Virus record (IMG/VR): IMGVR_UViG_3300047440_000056
Span: 1 to 41,934 of that record
Direction: 5' to 3' (one strand)
Source: a virus
Length of the DNA stretch: 41,934 nucleotides
The notes under the pieces are model-generated. The model saw nothing but the letters and a program-made list of their open reading frames with translations, had not been told where the DNA came from and did not search any database. Positions within the stretch are counted from its first letter, which is position 1, and each line of letters starts with the position of its first letter. This document shows positions 14,859 through 22,720 of this stretch, piece after piece. The position numbers were made by a program, and so were the translations under genes.

Positions 14859-16993
14859 TGCGCCCCTGTCGGTTGTGGCTCTTGCTGTGCGGGCGGCGTT
14901 TGCTGTTGCGCTTGCGCCGCCATCGTTTGATCGTGCGCCTGATCCGCTGCCTGCGATTGCTGGGCTGCCGCTTGCTGTTGCTGCGCGAGAGCCTGTTGAT
15001 GCTCTTGCTGGTCTTTCTGCAAGGCGATGTCGTGAGCCGCGTTATGCAAAAGATCGTACTTAGCAATCTCCTGCTCGGCAATGGTCTGATTCGCGTCTTT
15101 CGAGGCATTGATCTGAGCCACGGCCAGCTTGGTCGCTTCCTGCATCCGAACGATGTTTTCCTTTGTCGCTTGCTCCATCTGCGCGATCTGCGTCTTGCCC
15201 TGCTGCTCGACTTGCTTGGTCTGAATCACCTGCTGCGCTTCCTGCAATGCTTTGGTCATCAAATCATGCTGCTGGCTGAATTGCTGAAGCTGTGCCTGCG
15301 CCTGTTGAAGCTGAACCTTCGGGTCGCCCTGGTCACCTTCCACGATGTTCGGGGGAAGTGTTTTCTTGATCCGGTCGGCCATCTCGTTCGCTTGTGGGAT
15401 GTCCATGTTCCGAACGATCAGGTCCACAAGAATTTGGCCGGTCTGTGGAGGCAATACCTTGAGCAAATCCATTTGAGTCGAGACCGCCTCTTGGCGCTTC
15501 GATTGGTAGGTCGGCCCGACCGAAATAATCACGTCGTACCGGCCTGTGCCGATGTCATAGATGTTCTTGATGTCTTCTTTCAAGGCTAGGGCTTGCGCGT
15601 CTTCCTGCTGGTCTTCGCCGTTGTGGATTACCACATGCTTTACGGTGCTGTCGGGATTGATGATCCGCTGCACCCGAGGCTCGCTGTAAATGACCTTGAT
15701 CCATTCAAGCAAAGACTTTCCGAGACGCTTCATCATCCGGCTCATGTTATCGGAATAATTCAGCGTGGCGATGTTGCCCTGCTGCTGCAATCTCTCAATA
15801 GCCTTGCCGGATTCGTCACCGCGCCGTTGCCCGAGAGAAGGATCGTAAAGGCCAAGAGAGGCTTTCAGGTCGTTCGATGCCTGCCCGATCATCTGTGCAA
15901 AGCCCTGAATCGGCGCTTCGGCAGTCTGCCGCTGCGGTGGCGGGGCCGGCTTGCCCATAATGTCCACTTGCTTGTATTGCAAGACTGCGAAGTTTCGGAG
16001 ATTCGCTTGCTCCCATTGCACTTCCCGGCCTGCAAGCTGACCCTCGACGGCTATGTACGGGGACTTAGGAATGAGGGCGACTGTTTCGGTGGCTCCGCTG
16101 ACCATGTAATTGTACTGCCGTTGCGGTCCCTTAGCGTTTCGAACGAGACCTGCAACGTACCGTTTGCCATCAACGTCGATATCGTCGCCGTAAGCAGTGA
16201 AGACAGGTATGCTGGTTCCGGGGAGTTCTCTTTCATCGAGCACCTCATAGGCCGTCATCTTGCGCCACATAACTTTTTTGCCGGGACGCTTGCCCTTGCC
16301 TCGGTCAACGTCTTCGACTTCAAAGTATTCAGCGACTCGGATGTACTCTTTGTTGATCCACTCGGCAGGTTGGTTTCCGGTCGAGGTCCAGTCGCTCGAA
16401 GTAGCAAGGTCGGAATCAGGGTACTCGGCCTTGTACGTGTCTCTCGGCAAATCTGCGATGATGAAGTTCCATCGAGCCTTTGTTTGCGGCACTCCCGGCT
16501 GCCAGTAAACCGAGAAGGCATTCGGAATCCACTCGATGACGATTTCCTGCTCGTCCGAATCATCATCCACGTAATCCGTCAGTATTCGGCAGCTATGGAA
16601 GCCTGTCCGAACCATGCCTTCATGCGTTTTTTCGTAGGTGACTTGAGCATCGCAGTTGGTTTCGATGTGCCTGATGACTCCTTGAAGAATATCCGCCGTT
16701 TCCACGTCTGCGCCGTCACCGACCGGGCTGATGGTGATGGATGGAGGCTGCTGTCGATACTGATTGCAGACTAGCCGGATCGACTGTTGAATCTGATCCA
16801 TGACGAGGCAGGGTCGCCCGTCTTTTTCGCGGATTGTTTCGATAGTCAGAGGCCACTGATTGCCGATGGAGAAGTCTAGATCATCGAGACACTTCTGCCG
16901 CCATTCGTTGTCGGCTTCCGCAGCAAGACGGAACCTCTCTAAAGCTGTCTCAATGACTGGATCGGTCTCTTTGTTAACTTGCGTTACGGCCAT
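14855..16993 (-). CDS. Portal protein, P22 gp1-like
   Basis: A 712-residue protein; P22 portal is 725. Recognisable parts: ERFRLAAEADNEWRQKCLDD and FSIGNQWP near the start, GRPCLVMDQIQQSIRLVCNQ (clip and stem region), YRQQPPSITISPVG, DPSLGQRRGDESGKAIERLQ, and a C-terminal Gln-rich coiled coil of about 150 residues that resembles the barrel region of P22 portal. The protein forms the dodecameric ring through which DNA is packaged and ejected. ATG at 16993 is preferred over an in-frame TTG six bases upstream. It overlaps the GroES-like gene. Confidence 0.85.
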   Translation of the reverse strand: MAVTQVNKETDPVIETALERFRLAAEADNEWRQKCLDDLDFSIGNQWPLTIETIREKDGRPCLVMDQIQQSIRLVCNQYRQQPPSITISPVGDGADVETADILQGVIRHIETNCDAQVTYEKTHEGMVRTGFHSCRILTDYVDDDSDEQEIVIEWIPNAFSVYWQPGVPQTKARWNFIIADLPRDTYKAEYPDSDLATSSDWTSTGNQPAEWINKEYIRVAEYFEVEDVDRGKGKRPGKKVMWRKMTAYEVLDERELPGTSIPVFTAYGDDIDVDGKRYVAGLVRNAKGPQRQYNYMVSGATETVALIPKSPYIAVEGQLAGREVQWEQANLRNFAVLQYKQVDIMGKPAPPPQRQTAEAPIQGFAQMIGQASNDLKASLGLYDPSLGQRRGDESGKAIERLQQQGNIATLNYSDNMSRMMKRLGKSLLEWIKVIYSEPRVQRIINPDSTVKHVVIHNGEDQQEDAQALALKEDIKNIYDIGTGRYDVIISVGPTYQSKRQEAVSTQMDLLKVLPPQTGQILVDLIVRNMDIPQANEMADRIKKTLPPNIVEGDQGDPKVQLQQAQAQLQQFSQQHDLMTKALQEAQQVIQTKQVEQQGKTQIAQMEQATKENIVRMQEATKLAVAQINASKDANQTIAEQEIAKYDLLHNAAHDIALQKDQQEHQQALAQQQQAAAQQSQAADQAHDQTMAAQAQQQTPPAQQEPQPTGAQ

Positions 16994-17306
16994 GTCCAAC
17001 CTTCAGGAAGATGTCAGCTTCGAATACAAGGTGCAGCCGATCATCGAAAGCAATCTGGTCCTCGGCGTAATGACTGCCGGCGAACTCCGACCATTTCGAG
17101 TTGAAATACACGATGTCCCCGATATTCACCTCGGGCGTCTTTCGCACCCAGCCGCCATTGATGCCCTCAATCAGCTTTCCCGGCCCGACTGCCAGCACCC
17201 TGCCGAGGATGCTCTTCTCCTGGGCAATGTCGGGCACGATGATATTGCCGACAGGAGGGACTTCTAGGCGTTCGATGAGCACAAGATCGTTGCGGGGAAG
17301 GATCAT
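16974..17306 (-). CDS. GroES-like co-chaperonin
   Basis: A 110-residue protein starting at ATG 17306 (TAATG overlap). ILPRNDLVLIERLEVPPVGN, then IIVPDIAQEKSILGRVLAVG, then VNIGDIVYFN and a final EADIF follow the Cpn10 pattern from end to end. The hydrophobic tripeptide of the mobile loop, which docks on GroEL, is present as IIV. Phage co-chaperonins such as T4 gp31 replace host GroES for folding coat protein. Position next to portal, scaffold and coat suggests the same job here (inference). Confidence 0.75.
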   Translation of the reverse strand: MILPRNDLVLIERLEVPPVGNIIVPDIAQEKSILGRVLAVGPGKLIEGINGGWVRKTPEVNIGDIVYFNSKWSEFAGSHYAEDQIAFDDRLHLVFEADIFLKVGHGRNAS

Positions 17307-17539
17307 TAACCTACCGTCCCTCCTCGAATCGGTTCTGCATCTCGTAGTGCTTTCCATAATCGGCTATGCTGCTCACTTTTCCCGGCTTCAAACGCTATTT
17401 GAAGAAGTGTTTTTACTTCGACTGCTTGTTCGGCAGTCAATCCCTTCACTGAAGGCTGGGGCCAATAAATATCCGCTTCCGCGTGTCCAAAACTTACGGA
17501 ACAAGTCTTATCATCGCCCACTTCGATTTTTGCAATCAC
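17306..17539 (-). CDS. Hypothetical protein, 77 aa
   Basis: It starts at a GTG overlapping the stop of the LARA-tagged gene upstream (GTGA), with the GAGGG inside that tag acting as ribosome site. A short beta region (MIAKIEVGDDKTCSVSFGHA) is followed by helices (LTAEQAVEVKTLLQIAFEAG). It has no LARA tag itself. Family not recognised. Confidence 0.55.
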   Translation of the reverse strand: MIAKIEVGDDKTCSVSFGHAEADIYWPQPSVKGLTAEQAVEVKTLLQIAFEAGKSEQHSRLWKALRDAEPIRGGTVG

Positions 17540-17757
17540 TTCGCCCTCGCCAGTGCCGAAATCTTGATGTCCGGGTACTTCCGATGTACCGCTGCTCGAA
17601 CCTTGCCTGCCACAGCCTTGCCCGAGGATCGAGCCAGTGCATTCTTGGCATGACTTTTATCGGGAATCGGGAAACTACCCGACTTCGGCGCCTTGCTCGG
17701 GACCGCGAAACTTGACTTCGGGATTGCTCGCCGCTTTGCTGCTGTGAGTTTAGCCAT
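17536..17757 (-). CDS. Small basic protein with C-terminal LARA tag (DUF6582-like)
   Basis: A 73-residue protein starting at ATG 17757 behind GAGGG. Residues 27-50 (SFPIPDKSHAKNALARSSG) resemble a common phage motif (lPDxxHarnALar). The protein is strongly basic. It ends IKISALARAK, one of four neighbouring C-termini of the form K-hydrophobic-S-x-L-A-R-A. I picked this start because the upstream in-frame residues lie inside the preceding gene. Function unknown. Confidence 0.6.
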   Translation of the reverse strand: MAKLTAAKRRAIPKSSFAVPSKAPKSGSFPIPDKSHAKNALARSSGKAVAGKVRAAVHRKYPDIKISALARAK

Positions 17758-18049
17758 TTGCCCTCGCAAGCTGTGAAATCCTGGTACTTGGCCCTTTCGC
17801 GGTCTCGAACCAGTCGCTGCAATAGCTGTCAATCTGGCCGGGAATCACGTTCGATCCGTTCCACTTGATGAAATAGCTGTTGCCGCATATCCGTTTCGCC
17901 GCGTCCTTCAGATATTCGCACTTCGCACAATTCGAGCCGCCTTTCGGCACGCGCATCCCCGGCTTATGGTCGGGAGGATAGGTCGGCTTTCGGCGAATAC
18001 TATTGAAGAATGCCTCATCATTTTTCCGAATCTGATCAAGCTCGCTCAT
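17750..18049 (-). CDS. Four-cysteine protein with C-terminal LARA tag
   Basis: A 99-residue protein. A GGSNCAKCEYL pair and two later cysteines (RICGNSYFIKW and DSYCSDWFE) look like a small metal or iron-sulphur site, with the conserved aromatic pattern FIKWNGSNVIPG between them. Small proteins of this kind are frequent in environmental phages. The C-terminus RISQLARANG belongs to the shared tag. It starts directly after the TAG of the 65-residue gene and overlaps the next gene by 8 bases. Confidence 0.65.
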   Translation of the reverse strand: MSELDQIRKNDEAFFNSIRRKPTYPPDHKPGMRVPKGGSNCAKCEYLKDAAKRICGNSYFIKWNGSNVIPGQIDSYCSDWFETAKGPSTRISQLARANG

Positions 18050-18247
18050 CTAGGCACGCGCCAGCTTCGATAGCTTCATTGTCGAGCCTTTCTTCTTATG
18101 ACCCATCGCCGGATTCGCGTGCAGCTCTCCGACCATCTTGGATTTCTGCCCTTTTGAGAGCGGCGAAACCTTTGACAGCAAATACTTAACTTGCTTTCGA
18201 GTCCAGGGAATGACCCACCTCGATTTCTTTCCCGATAATTTCAGCAT
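18050..18247 (-). CDS. Small basic protein with C-terminal LARA tag; start uncertain
   Basis: About 65 residues from ATG 18247. The conserved core is WTRKQVKYLLSKVSPLSKGQ followed by KSKMVGELHANPAMGHKKKG, a pattern I associate with small phage proteins of unknown role. The end is TMKLSKLARA. Other in-frame ATGs at 18259 and 18277 are possible; all overlap the upstream gene by 60-90 bases, more than usual here, so the true start may be a non-standard codon further in. Confidence 0.5.
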   Translation of the reverse strand: MLKLSGKKSRWVIPWTRKQVKYLLSKVSPLSKGQKSKMVGELHANPAMGHKKKGSTMKLSKLARA

Positions 18248-18404
18248 CGAGAAGCGCATGGATAATGGAGTAGTCATAATTACGAGATAATTCTTTTCGT
18301 CGTTCTTTCACTGCGGACTCTGCCAATTCAAAAGAACTGTAAACTCCGATAACTTCGGCCCCGCCATCCCAATGGTCACGCATGGCGATAAAAATATTCA
18401 CCAT
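18186..18404 (-). CDS. Hypothetical protein, 72 aa
   Basis: It starts at ATG 18404, overlapping the phosphatase stop by 7 bases. An N-terminal strand (MVNIFIAMRDHWDGGAEVIG) then VYSSFELAESAVKERRK and an acidic end resemble small phage proteins that record a short beta-alpha fold (DUF7336-like in appearance). It lacks the LARA tag although the genes on both sides carry it. Confidence 0.55.
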   Translation of the reverse strand: MVNIFIAMRDHWDGGAEVIGVYSSFELAESAVKERRKELSRNYDYSIIHALLDAEIIGKEIEVGHSLDSKAS

Positions 18405-19018
18405 GCCCTCGCTAACTGACTGAGTTTCATTGCCGGTGCTGCTGGATTCGAGTTCACAACCTTCGGCGATTTCATTTGCTTTGGCTTTCCGTCTTTTCCG
18501 ACCTGAAACACGCAACATCCGAGCTTTGGCACATTCTTCTCTTTGAGAGAATCGGTTGTAAAGCCATGCACAGCCGACGATACAGGTCTGCCATGCGTGA
18601 CGAGCGCGATATTCTCATGTTTCGACTGCTGAAGATAGTCTTTGTACGTGGCTTTCCATTTCGGGAGCCAGGCGTTGACCGATTCGCCGCCCGGTATCTT
18701 GCGCTCGGGATGGTCGATGTACTTGCTGTCGAATTCCTTGTCCGCTGCCGGAGTTGCTTTCTTGCCGCTGTACTCGCCGATGTCGAGAGTCTTGAGCCGA
18801 GCATCTGTTTCGACTGGCTTGCCGCCTGAGATGATCTTTGCTGTCTCCTGCGTTCGCTTTGGGGAGTCGGCAACAATGCGGTCGAACTTACCTGCGAGCA
18901 TCCGGCCTGTCGATGCTGCGTCTTGGCGACCTTTCGGGGATAGCGGCGGATCGTCGGTGCCTCGATTTCGGCCTGCGGCGTTGAGCGGAGTTTCTTCATG
19001 GCGGATCAAGTACAGCAT
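18398..19018 (-). CDS. Histidine phosphatase (phosphoglycerate-mutase-like) with C-terminal LARA tag
   Basis: A 206-residue protein. It shows the superfamily's catalytic set: YLIRHEETPLN with the phospho-accepting His (RHE in place of the usual RHG), ADSPKRTQETA with the Arg, LDIGEYSG, and the second His in ALVTHGRPVSS. The substrate could be a phosphorylated nucleotide or sugar. After the domain a Lys/Asn/Pro linker leads to AMKLSQLARAW, the first of four tagged C-termini in this block. ATG at 19018 shares a base with the preceding TAA. Confidence 0.75.
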   Translation of the reverse strand: MLYLIRHEETPLNAAGRNRGTDDPPLSPKGRQDAASTGRMLAGKFDRIVADSPKRTQETAKIISGGKPVETDARLKTLDIGEYSGKKATPAADKEFDSKYIDHPERKIPGGESVNAWLPKWKATYKDYLQQSKHENIALVTHGRPVSSAVHGFTTDSLKEKNVPKLGCCVFQVGKDGKPKQMKSPKVVNSNPAAPAMKLSQLARAW

Positions 19019-19296
19019 TAACAACCGACCCCGTAAGAATCTACTCGAACGGGAGTGTCCTGCTTTGCGTTCAACGATTCAATCAAAAGGTCTCGCGCTA
19101 GTCTCGGTCGTTCATTGCTCCATTCAACAATGCGATGCGGCGGTTCGGGAATAGATTGCCCCAGTCCATTACTATATTCCGGCTTTGATACATCGAACCA
19201 CACTCCAAGTTTGCCGAACCAAGGAGCAATAAGGACACTCCTCTTTGATTCGCCGTCACAACACCAATCAAACTCGCTCATGATGAATGTTTCCAT
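19018..19296 (-). CDS. Hypothetical protein, 92 aa
   Basis: A protein of up to 92 residues; an internal ATG at 19281 (MSEFDWCCDG) is an equally good start. It is rich in W, P and R (VLIAPWFGKLGVWFDVS, then RIVEWSNERPRLARDLLIES). The composition is that of a compact beta protein, but I recognise no family. It lies in the short gap after the large terminase and couples to the phosphatase. Confidence 0.5.
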   Translation of the reverse strand: METFIMSEFDWCCDGESKRSVLIAPWFGKLGVWFDVSKPEYSNGLGQSIPEPPHRIVEWSNERPRLARDLLIESLNAKQDTPVRVDSYGVGC

Positions 19297-19300
19297 AATT

Positions 19301-20773
19301 TCACATCCCCATCCAGTTCAATGCTCGCTCGCCGGGATAGCGCATCTCGACTTCGGGCTTCGGCGGCGGCGGCGCTACTTTCACACCGAACGTCATGGCC
19401 AGCATGTCTCCGCAATCCGGCGAACTGAGGCCGCGTTTCTTCATGTCTTCCTTGCGTTCGAGCTGAATCTGGCTTTTGCTGCTAAACCCATATTCCGGGC
19501 TAGTAAGATCAGATTCGAGTTCAGGATCGTCCGGTATCTCGGCCCCAGCGTTAAGCCAATCGCGGAGTAGTCCCCAGCACTCAGCCCGCTTATTAAAGTA
19601 TGCGGCTGCGTCAGAAGCAGGAAATCCTCCACGAAACTCGAAGAGACGGTCTCCGAAGCCTCGGAACTTGATGTGATCGACAACTCCTGCGCCAAGCCCG
19701 TCGCCGTCGATGATGGTTGCATCCGGCTTTTCCTTCTCCATGAATTCGATGATGCGCTCGGCTACTTGAACCGTGTCCATGCCTCGATACTTTGCCAGGA
19801 TTACAGCCTTGCGTCCCTGTCTCGATCCGATGACCGTCTGGTCATCACCAAATCGCGCGACATCGCAAGACAGAATCTTAGGTAGCCCGGAGAAACCCTC
19901 TGCTTTATAGCGTCGAGCTGCCGCCACAACATCGCTGCCAATAAACTGCGACGATCCTGCTCTTGGGAATTCTCCACGGACACGGACTCGCACAAAGTCG
20001 GAATCTTCGCCGTAATCCTCGATCCACTTCGCAATCTGTTCTTTGTTGGTTCCTTCGACGGTCCTGCTGTCGATCTGGTAGGTCTTCCAGCGATGCTTGA
20101 GCTTGCCGAAGCACTCTCGGAATCGGCCTGTGTTCTTGGTCGGGTTGCCGAACGCGAGCCAGATGATAATCGTTTCTTCATCGGTCAGTGCGCCCTCGGA
20201 AACGTCCCATACGGGGTCTTCAATAGCACTTGCTTCGTCGTAAATCAAGAGAATTAGCTTCAGCTTGTTGTGCAGGCCGGCGAAAGCATCCGTGTTGTGT
20301 GCGCTCCAGGTTACAAAGTCGATGCGCCAGGAGAGTTCATGCTGCTTGTCGAGGCTGCGAATTGAGGTAGCCCGAACGTCGAACCAATCGCCGTTATAAC
20401 TCAGCTTGAACCATTTGCTGATCTCGGGGACTGTCTTGGTCGAGAGCTGCGTGCCGGTGCCAGCAGTTACCACGCCCTTGCAATCCTCGCAGACCGACAT
20501 GGCCCAGTTACAAACCATGCCCATGAATGCCGACTTGCCGATCCCGTGGCCCGAAGACACAGCTATCTTGCAAGGTGTGTACCGGGTCGCTGGATTCGAG
20601 ATGTGATCCCGAAGATAGCCGAGAATTTCAGATTGCCAGACTCTCGGACCGGTCGAGCCTTCGAGTGAACCTTCGCCCCAGGGATAGAAGCGCTCGGCAT
20701 AAGCAAGCGGGTCGAGGATGACTTCGCCGATCTCTTCGAGCATCTCATCGAGAAGATTGGGCTTGGCACTCAA
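19301..20773 (-). CDS. Terminase large subunit
   Basis: A 490-residue protein. N-terminal ATPase: Walker A SSGHGIGKSA near residue 74, Walker B LLIYDEAS near 174, and a coupling motif in LAFGNPTKNTG. C-terminal RNase H-like nuclease: CDVARFGDDQT, IIDGDGLGAGVVD and SPDCGDMLAM carry the metal-binding Asp residues. It pumps DNA through the portal and cuts it. It starts at a TTG that overlaps the methyltransferase stop (TTGA). Confidence 0.9.
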   Translation of the reverse strand: MSAKPNLLDEMLEEIGEVILDPLAYAERFYPWGEGSLEGSTGPRVWQSEILGYLRDHISNPATRYTPCKIAVSSGHGIGKSAFMGMVCNWAMSVCEDCKGVVTAGTGTQLSTKTVPEISKWFKLSYNGDWFDVRATSIRSLDKQHELSWRIDFVTWSAHNTDAFAGLHNKLKLILLIYDEASAIEDPVWDVSEGALTDEETIIIWLAFGNPTKNTGRFRECFGKLKHRWKTYQIDSRTVEGTNKEQIAKWIEDYGEDSDFVRVRVRGEFPRAGSSQFIGSDVVAAARRYKAEGFSGLPKILSCDVARFGDDQTVIGSRQGRKAVILAKYRGMDTVQVAERIIEFMEKEKPDATIIDGDGLGAGVVDHIKFRGFGDRLFEFRGGFPASDAAAYFNKRAECWGLLRDWLNAGAEIPDDPELESDLTSPEYGFSSKSQIQLERKEDMKKRGLSSPDCGDMLAMTFGVKVAPPPPKPEVEMRYPGERALNWMGM

Positions 20774-21372
20774 AACTGGAATACCTTCTGACTTAGGCGT
20801 TTTGCCGCGATCTCGCAGTACTTTTCTTCGATCTCGATGCCGATGGCGCGACGGCCCAGGTCCTTTGCCGCCCGTAGGGTCGTGCCGCTGCCCATGAAGG
20901 GGTCGAGAACGAGCATCCCTTCGTCCGATAATTGCTTCATCGCAAATTGGAACAAGCGGAGCGGTTTAGGACACGGATGATCTGAGGCTTCGTCGCTTGC
21001 ATGGTTCACACAATCGGGAAGATGCACGTAATCCGTCATAATCTTACGGTCTGTGTAAACGAGCAATGGTTCCCAGCTATTAAAGCCTCCCGTGTCGTTG
21101 CGCCGAGTCGAACCTGGCTTTGCCCAGCACATGACCCACGTAGGCTTGGGATACGTCCAGATGTTCCGAATTCCCGGAGTAAAAGCAACATTTGAAAAAG
21201 TCTGCAGGGTATCAATCCACCAATCAATATCAAACGTCGCCTCAAAAGCATCAAAACCAACATTGTAAGGAGGGTCGGTTAGTAGTAAGCCGACCGGCTC
21301 AAGGCTCGGCAATACATCCCTGCAATCTCCGTGGTAGATCGTGATGCCGTCTTCCTCGAAATAAGGCGTCAT
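20770..21372 (-). CDS. DNA methyltransferase, N6-adenine or N4-cytosine type
   Basis: A 200-residue protein. DPPY at residues 33-36 (motif IV) comes before DPFMGSGTTLRAA (motif I, the AdoMet site) and IGIEIEEKYCEIAAKRL (motif II), the beta-class order. DPPY is more usual for N6-adenine. The central region with the target-recognition role is short. It is inserted between the terminase subunits, so it probably modifies packaged DNA and protects it from restriction (inference). Overlaps TerL by 4 bases. Confidence 0.85.
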   Translation of the reverse strand: MTPYFEEDGITIYHGDCRDVLPSLEPVGLLLTDPPYNVGFDAFEATFDIDWWIDTLQTFSNVAFTPGIRNIWTYPKPTWVMCWAKPGSTRRNDTGGFNSWEPLLVYTDRKIMTDYVHLPDCVNHASDEASDHPCPKPLRLFQFAMKQLSDEGMLVLDPFMGSGTTLRAAKDLGRRAIGIEIEEKYCEIAAKRLSQKVFQF

Positions 21373-21400
21373 TTTATGCAGTCATTTCACAATCGGAACG

Positions 21401-21565
21401 TCAAAGATGCTTCTGATTGGTTCTCCGCTCGTCAATTCGCTTAATTATTTTATCAGCTTCCATCGCTGCGCCTTCTTGAAAGGCACGTTTCAATTCCTCC
21501 ACAATTTCTGTTTCGCTGTAGGCATAGTATAATCTTTTAGCCACTTCTTCGAAGTCATAGCTCAT
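21401..21565 (-). CDS. Small helical protein, 54 aa
   Basis: ATG 21565 follows a very G-rich ribosome site (nine G residues, then AGGA). The product is charged and helical (FEEVAKRLYYAYSETEIVEE, LKRAFQEGAAMEADKIIKRI). Nothing else is encoded between the zinc-ribbon gene and the methyltransferase. Family not recognised. The homopolymer before the start could slip during replication and change translation. Confidence 0.6.
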   Translation of the reverse strand: MSYDFEEVAKRLYYAYSETEIVEELKRAFQEGAAMEADKIIKRIDERRTNQKHL

Positions 21566-21586
21566 TCCTCCCCCCCCCTTTTTTGG

Positions 21587-21612
21587 TCAGGTTGTGTCCG
21601 AACGCTTCATGG
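21587..21612 (-). repeat. 26-base copy of the 5' end of the zinc-ribbon gene at 30371
   Basis: Read on the minus strand, this matches 30369-30394 exactly over 26 bases, including ATG and six more codons (MKRSDTT). Here the next codon is TGA where the intact gene has TGC, so it looks like a broken remnant of a duplicated gene start. It overlaps the end of the 60-residue zinc-ribbon gene. Confidence 0.75.
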
Positions 21613-21789
21613 CTGGGATTCCACCATATATCCGCCGCAATCCTCGACTGGACAGCCGAAGCCTGTCCCTTCGCTGCCGTCTGGGGCCTTGCATGGTTCG
21701 CAATCTCCCAAGCGAAAAGTCGAGCCGCAGCTTGTACAAACCATTGGCACATCCAGAATGCTAGTCAATCCCGCATACCTGTCAGCCAT
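21607..21789 (-). CDS. Zinc-ribbon miniprotein, 60 aa
   Basis: Two Cys pairs, CTSCG at residues 18-22 and a later C..C in GCPVEDCGG, with a third cysteine pair CEPC between, form a likely zinc ribbon. It overlaps the small terminase stop by 8 bases. Possible roles are DNA or RNA binding or adaptor to a host enzyme. No family name can be given. Confidence 0.6.
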   Translation of the reverse strand: MADRYAGLTSILDVPMVCTSCGSTFRLGDCEPCKAPDGSEGTGFGCPVEDCGGYMVESQP

Positions 21790-22321
21790 TCTTCCGCGTC
21801 CTGATTCGATTGAGCTTGTCGGCCAGACCGTCGAGGCCGCTAACTTTGAGATTGTCTTGCAATAGCCCGAGGCGTCGATATAAAAGCTCTAGATTCTTGG
21901 TCTTATCGGTGAGCTTGAGCGTGGTTCGGAGAATCTGCTTCCTCTCGCCGTCGCCAGTTCCGCCGGTCGTGTCTTCCCGAATCTCATGCACCGCAGCCCA
22001 TTGATCGCGTGTGATGTTTTCGAGGTTGATTCCGCTAGGTTTACCGTCCTCATCGACATGCACATAATCGCCCATGTTCGCAAAGGCGAGGCGAGCTGTT
22101 TCTTCATCGAGCTTCTCGGCGGTCAATTCAAGTTTGGTTGCTCGACGTGATAGCTCTTTGTCTATAAGTCGTTGAATCTTAGTCTTTTTAAGGTGTTTCG
22201 ATGCAAAGACATGCGCCCATGACTCGCTGATTCCACAAGCTATAGCTGCTCTGGTGCCGTTTCGGTCGATGCACCACTCTTTTACGAATAATTCGTCCCG
22301 AAAGTCGGCCTTTTTCGACAC
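21782..22321 (-). CDS. Terminase small subunit
   Basis: About 179 residues from GTG 22321 (SKKADFRDELFVKEWCID). An N-terminal helix-turn-helix-like segment (NGTRAAIACGISESWAHVFA) is followed by LIDKELSRRATKLELTAEKL, typical of the Terminase_2 family, and a C-terminal helical oligomerisation part. It recognises the packaging site and delivers DNA to TerL, two genes downstream. An alternative TTG start at 22360 adds 13 residues. First gene of the late arm. Confidence 0.75.
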   Translation of the reverse strand: MSKKADFRDELFVKEWCIDRNGTRAAIACGISESWAHVFASKHLKKTKIQRLIDKELSRRATKLELTAEKLDEETARLAFANMGDYVHVDEDGKPSGINLENITRDQWAAVHEIREDTTGGTGDGERKQILRTTLKLTDKTKNLELLYRRLGLLQDNLKVSGLDGLADKLNRIRTRKNG

Positions 22322-22381
22322 TTTGGCATGGCTTGTACATCCGAATGGCCGAGAAAGCAAGAAAAAAGTGTGTCGAGGGCC

Positions 22382-22410
22382 TTGACAAGCATCCTTTAGT
22401 ATGGCATCAT
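22382..22410 (+). promoter_or_regulatory. Early promoter, sigma70-like
   Basis: TTGACA at 22382-22387, 17 bases, then CATCAT at 22405-22410 (four of six matches to TATAAT). It lies in the 147-base divergent gap between the two arms and points into the plus-strand gene array. I found no equally good promoter for the minus strand in the gap. Confidence 0.6.
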
Positions 22411-22468
22411 GATGTAGTAGTTAGGCCGACACAGCCCGATACCATCGGGAACAAGAGGAGAAAACGAA

Positions 22469-22720
22469 ATGACAAACGAACAGCAAACGTATCAAAATGC
22501 AGAAGTTTCGGCTTTCGAGTCGAGGTTATTTTCGGCTCAACGTTGGGCGCGAAATGTTGCCAATAATAACCCGCATCAAAGCGGCAGTTTTGTGTTGCGC
22601 ATTGCCACAGCGTTCCTGAACGCCGACCCCGACAATCAACGCATACTCGAACCTGCGCTAACTTCCCTGCGACACAAGTACCCAACCTGGGACATTGCGG
22701 AGGCCGACCATGAGCGATAA
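22469..22720 (+). CDS. Hypothetical early protein, 83 aa
   Basis: First gene behind the early promoter, with GAGGAG 9 bases upstream of ATG. The protein is polar, with helical segments (AFESRLFSAQRWARNVANNN and FVLRIATAFLNADPD). Not recognised. It overlaps the next gene by 11 bases. Confidence 0.65.
   Translation: MTNEQQTYQNAEVSAFESRLFSAQRWARNVANNNPHQSGSFVLRIATAFLNADPDNQRILEPALTSLRHKYPTWDIAEADHER

Noticed and set aside
15593-16774. Long plus-strand open frame of 393 codons
   Set aside because: It is antisense to the portal gene and has no recognisable motif. The portal reading explains the region.
22322-22468. A matching late promoter on the minus strand of the divergent gap
   Set aside because: TTGTCA and TTGCTT boxes are present but no acceptable -10 follows at 16-18 bases.
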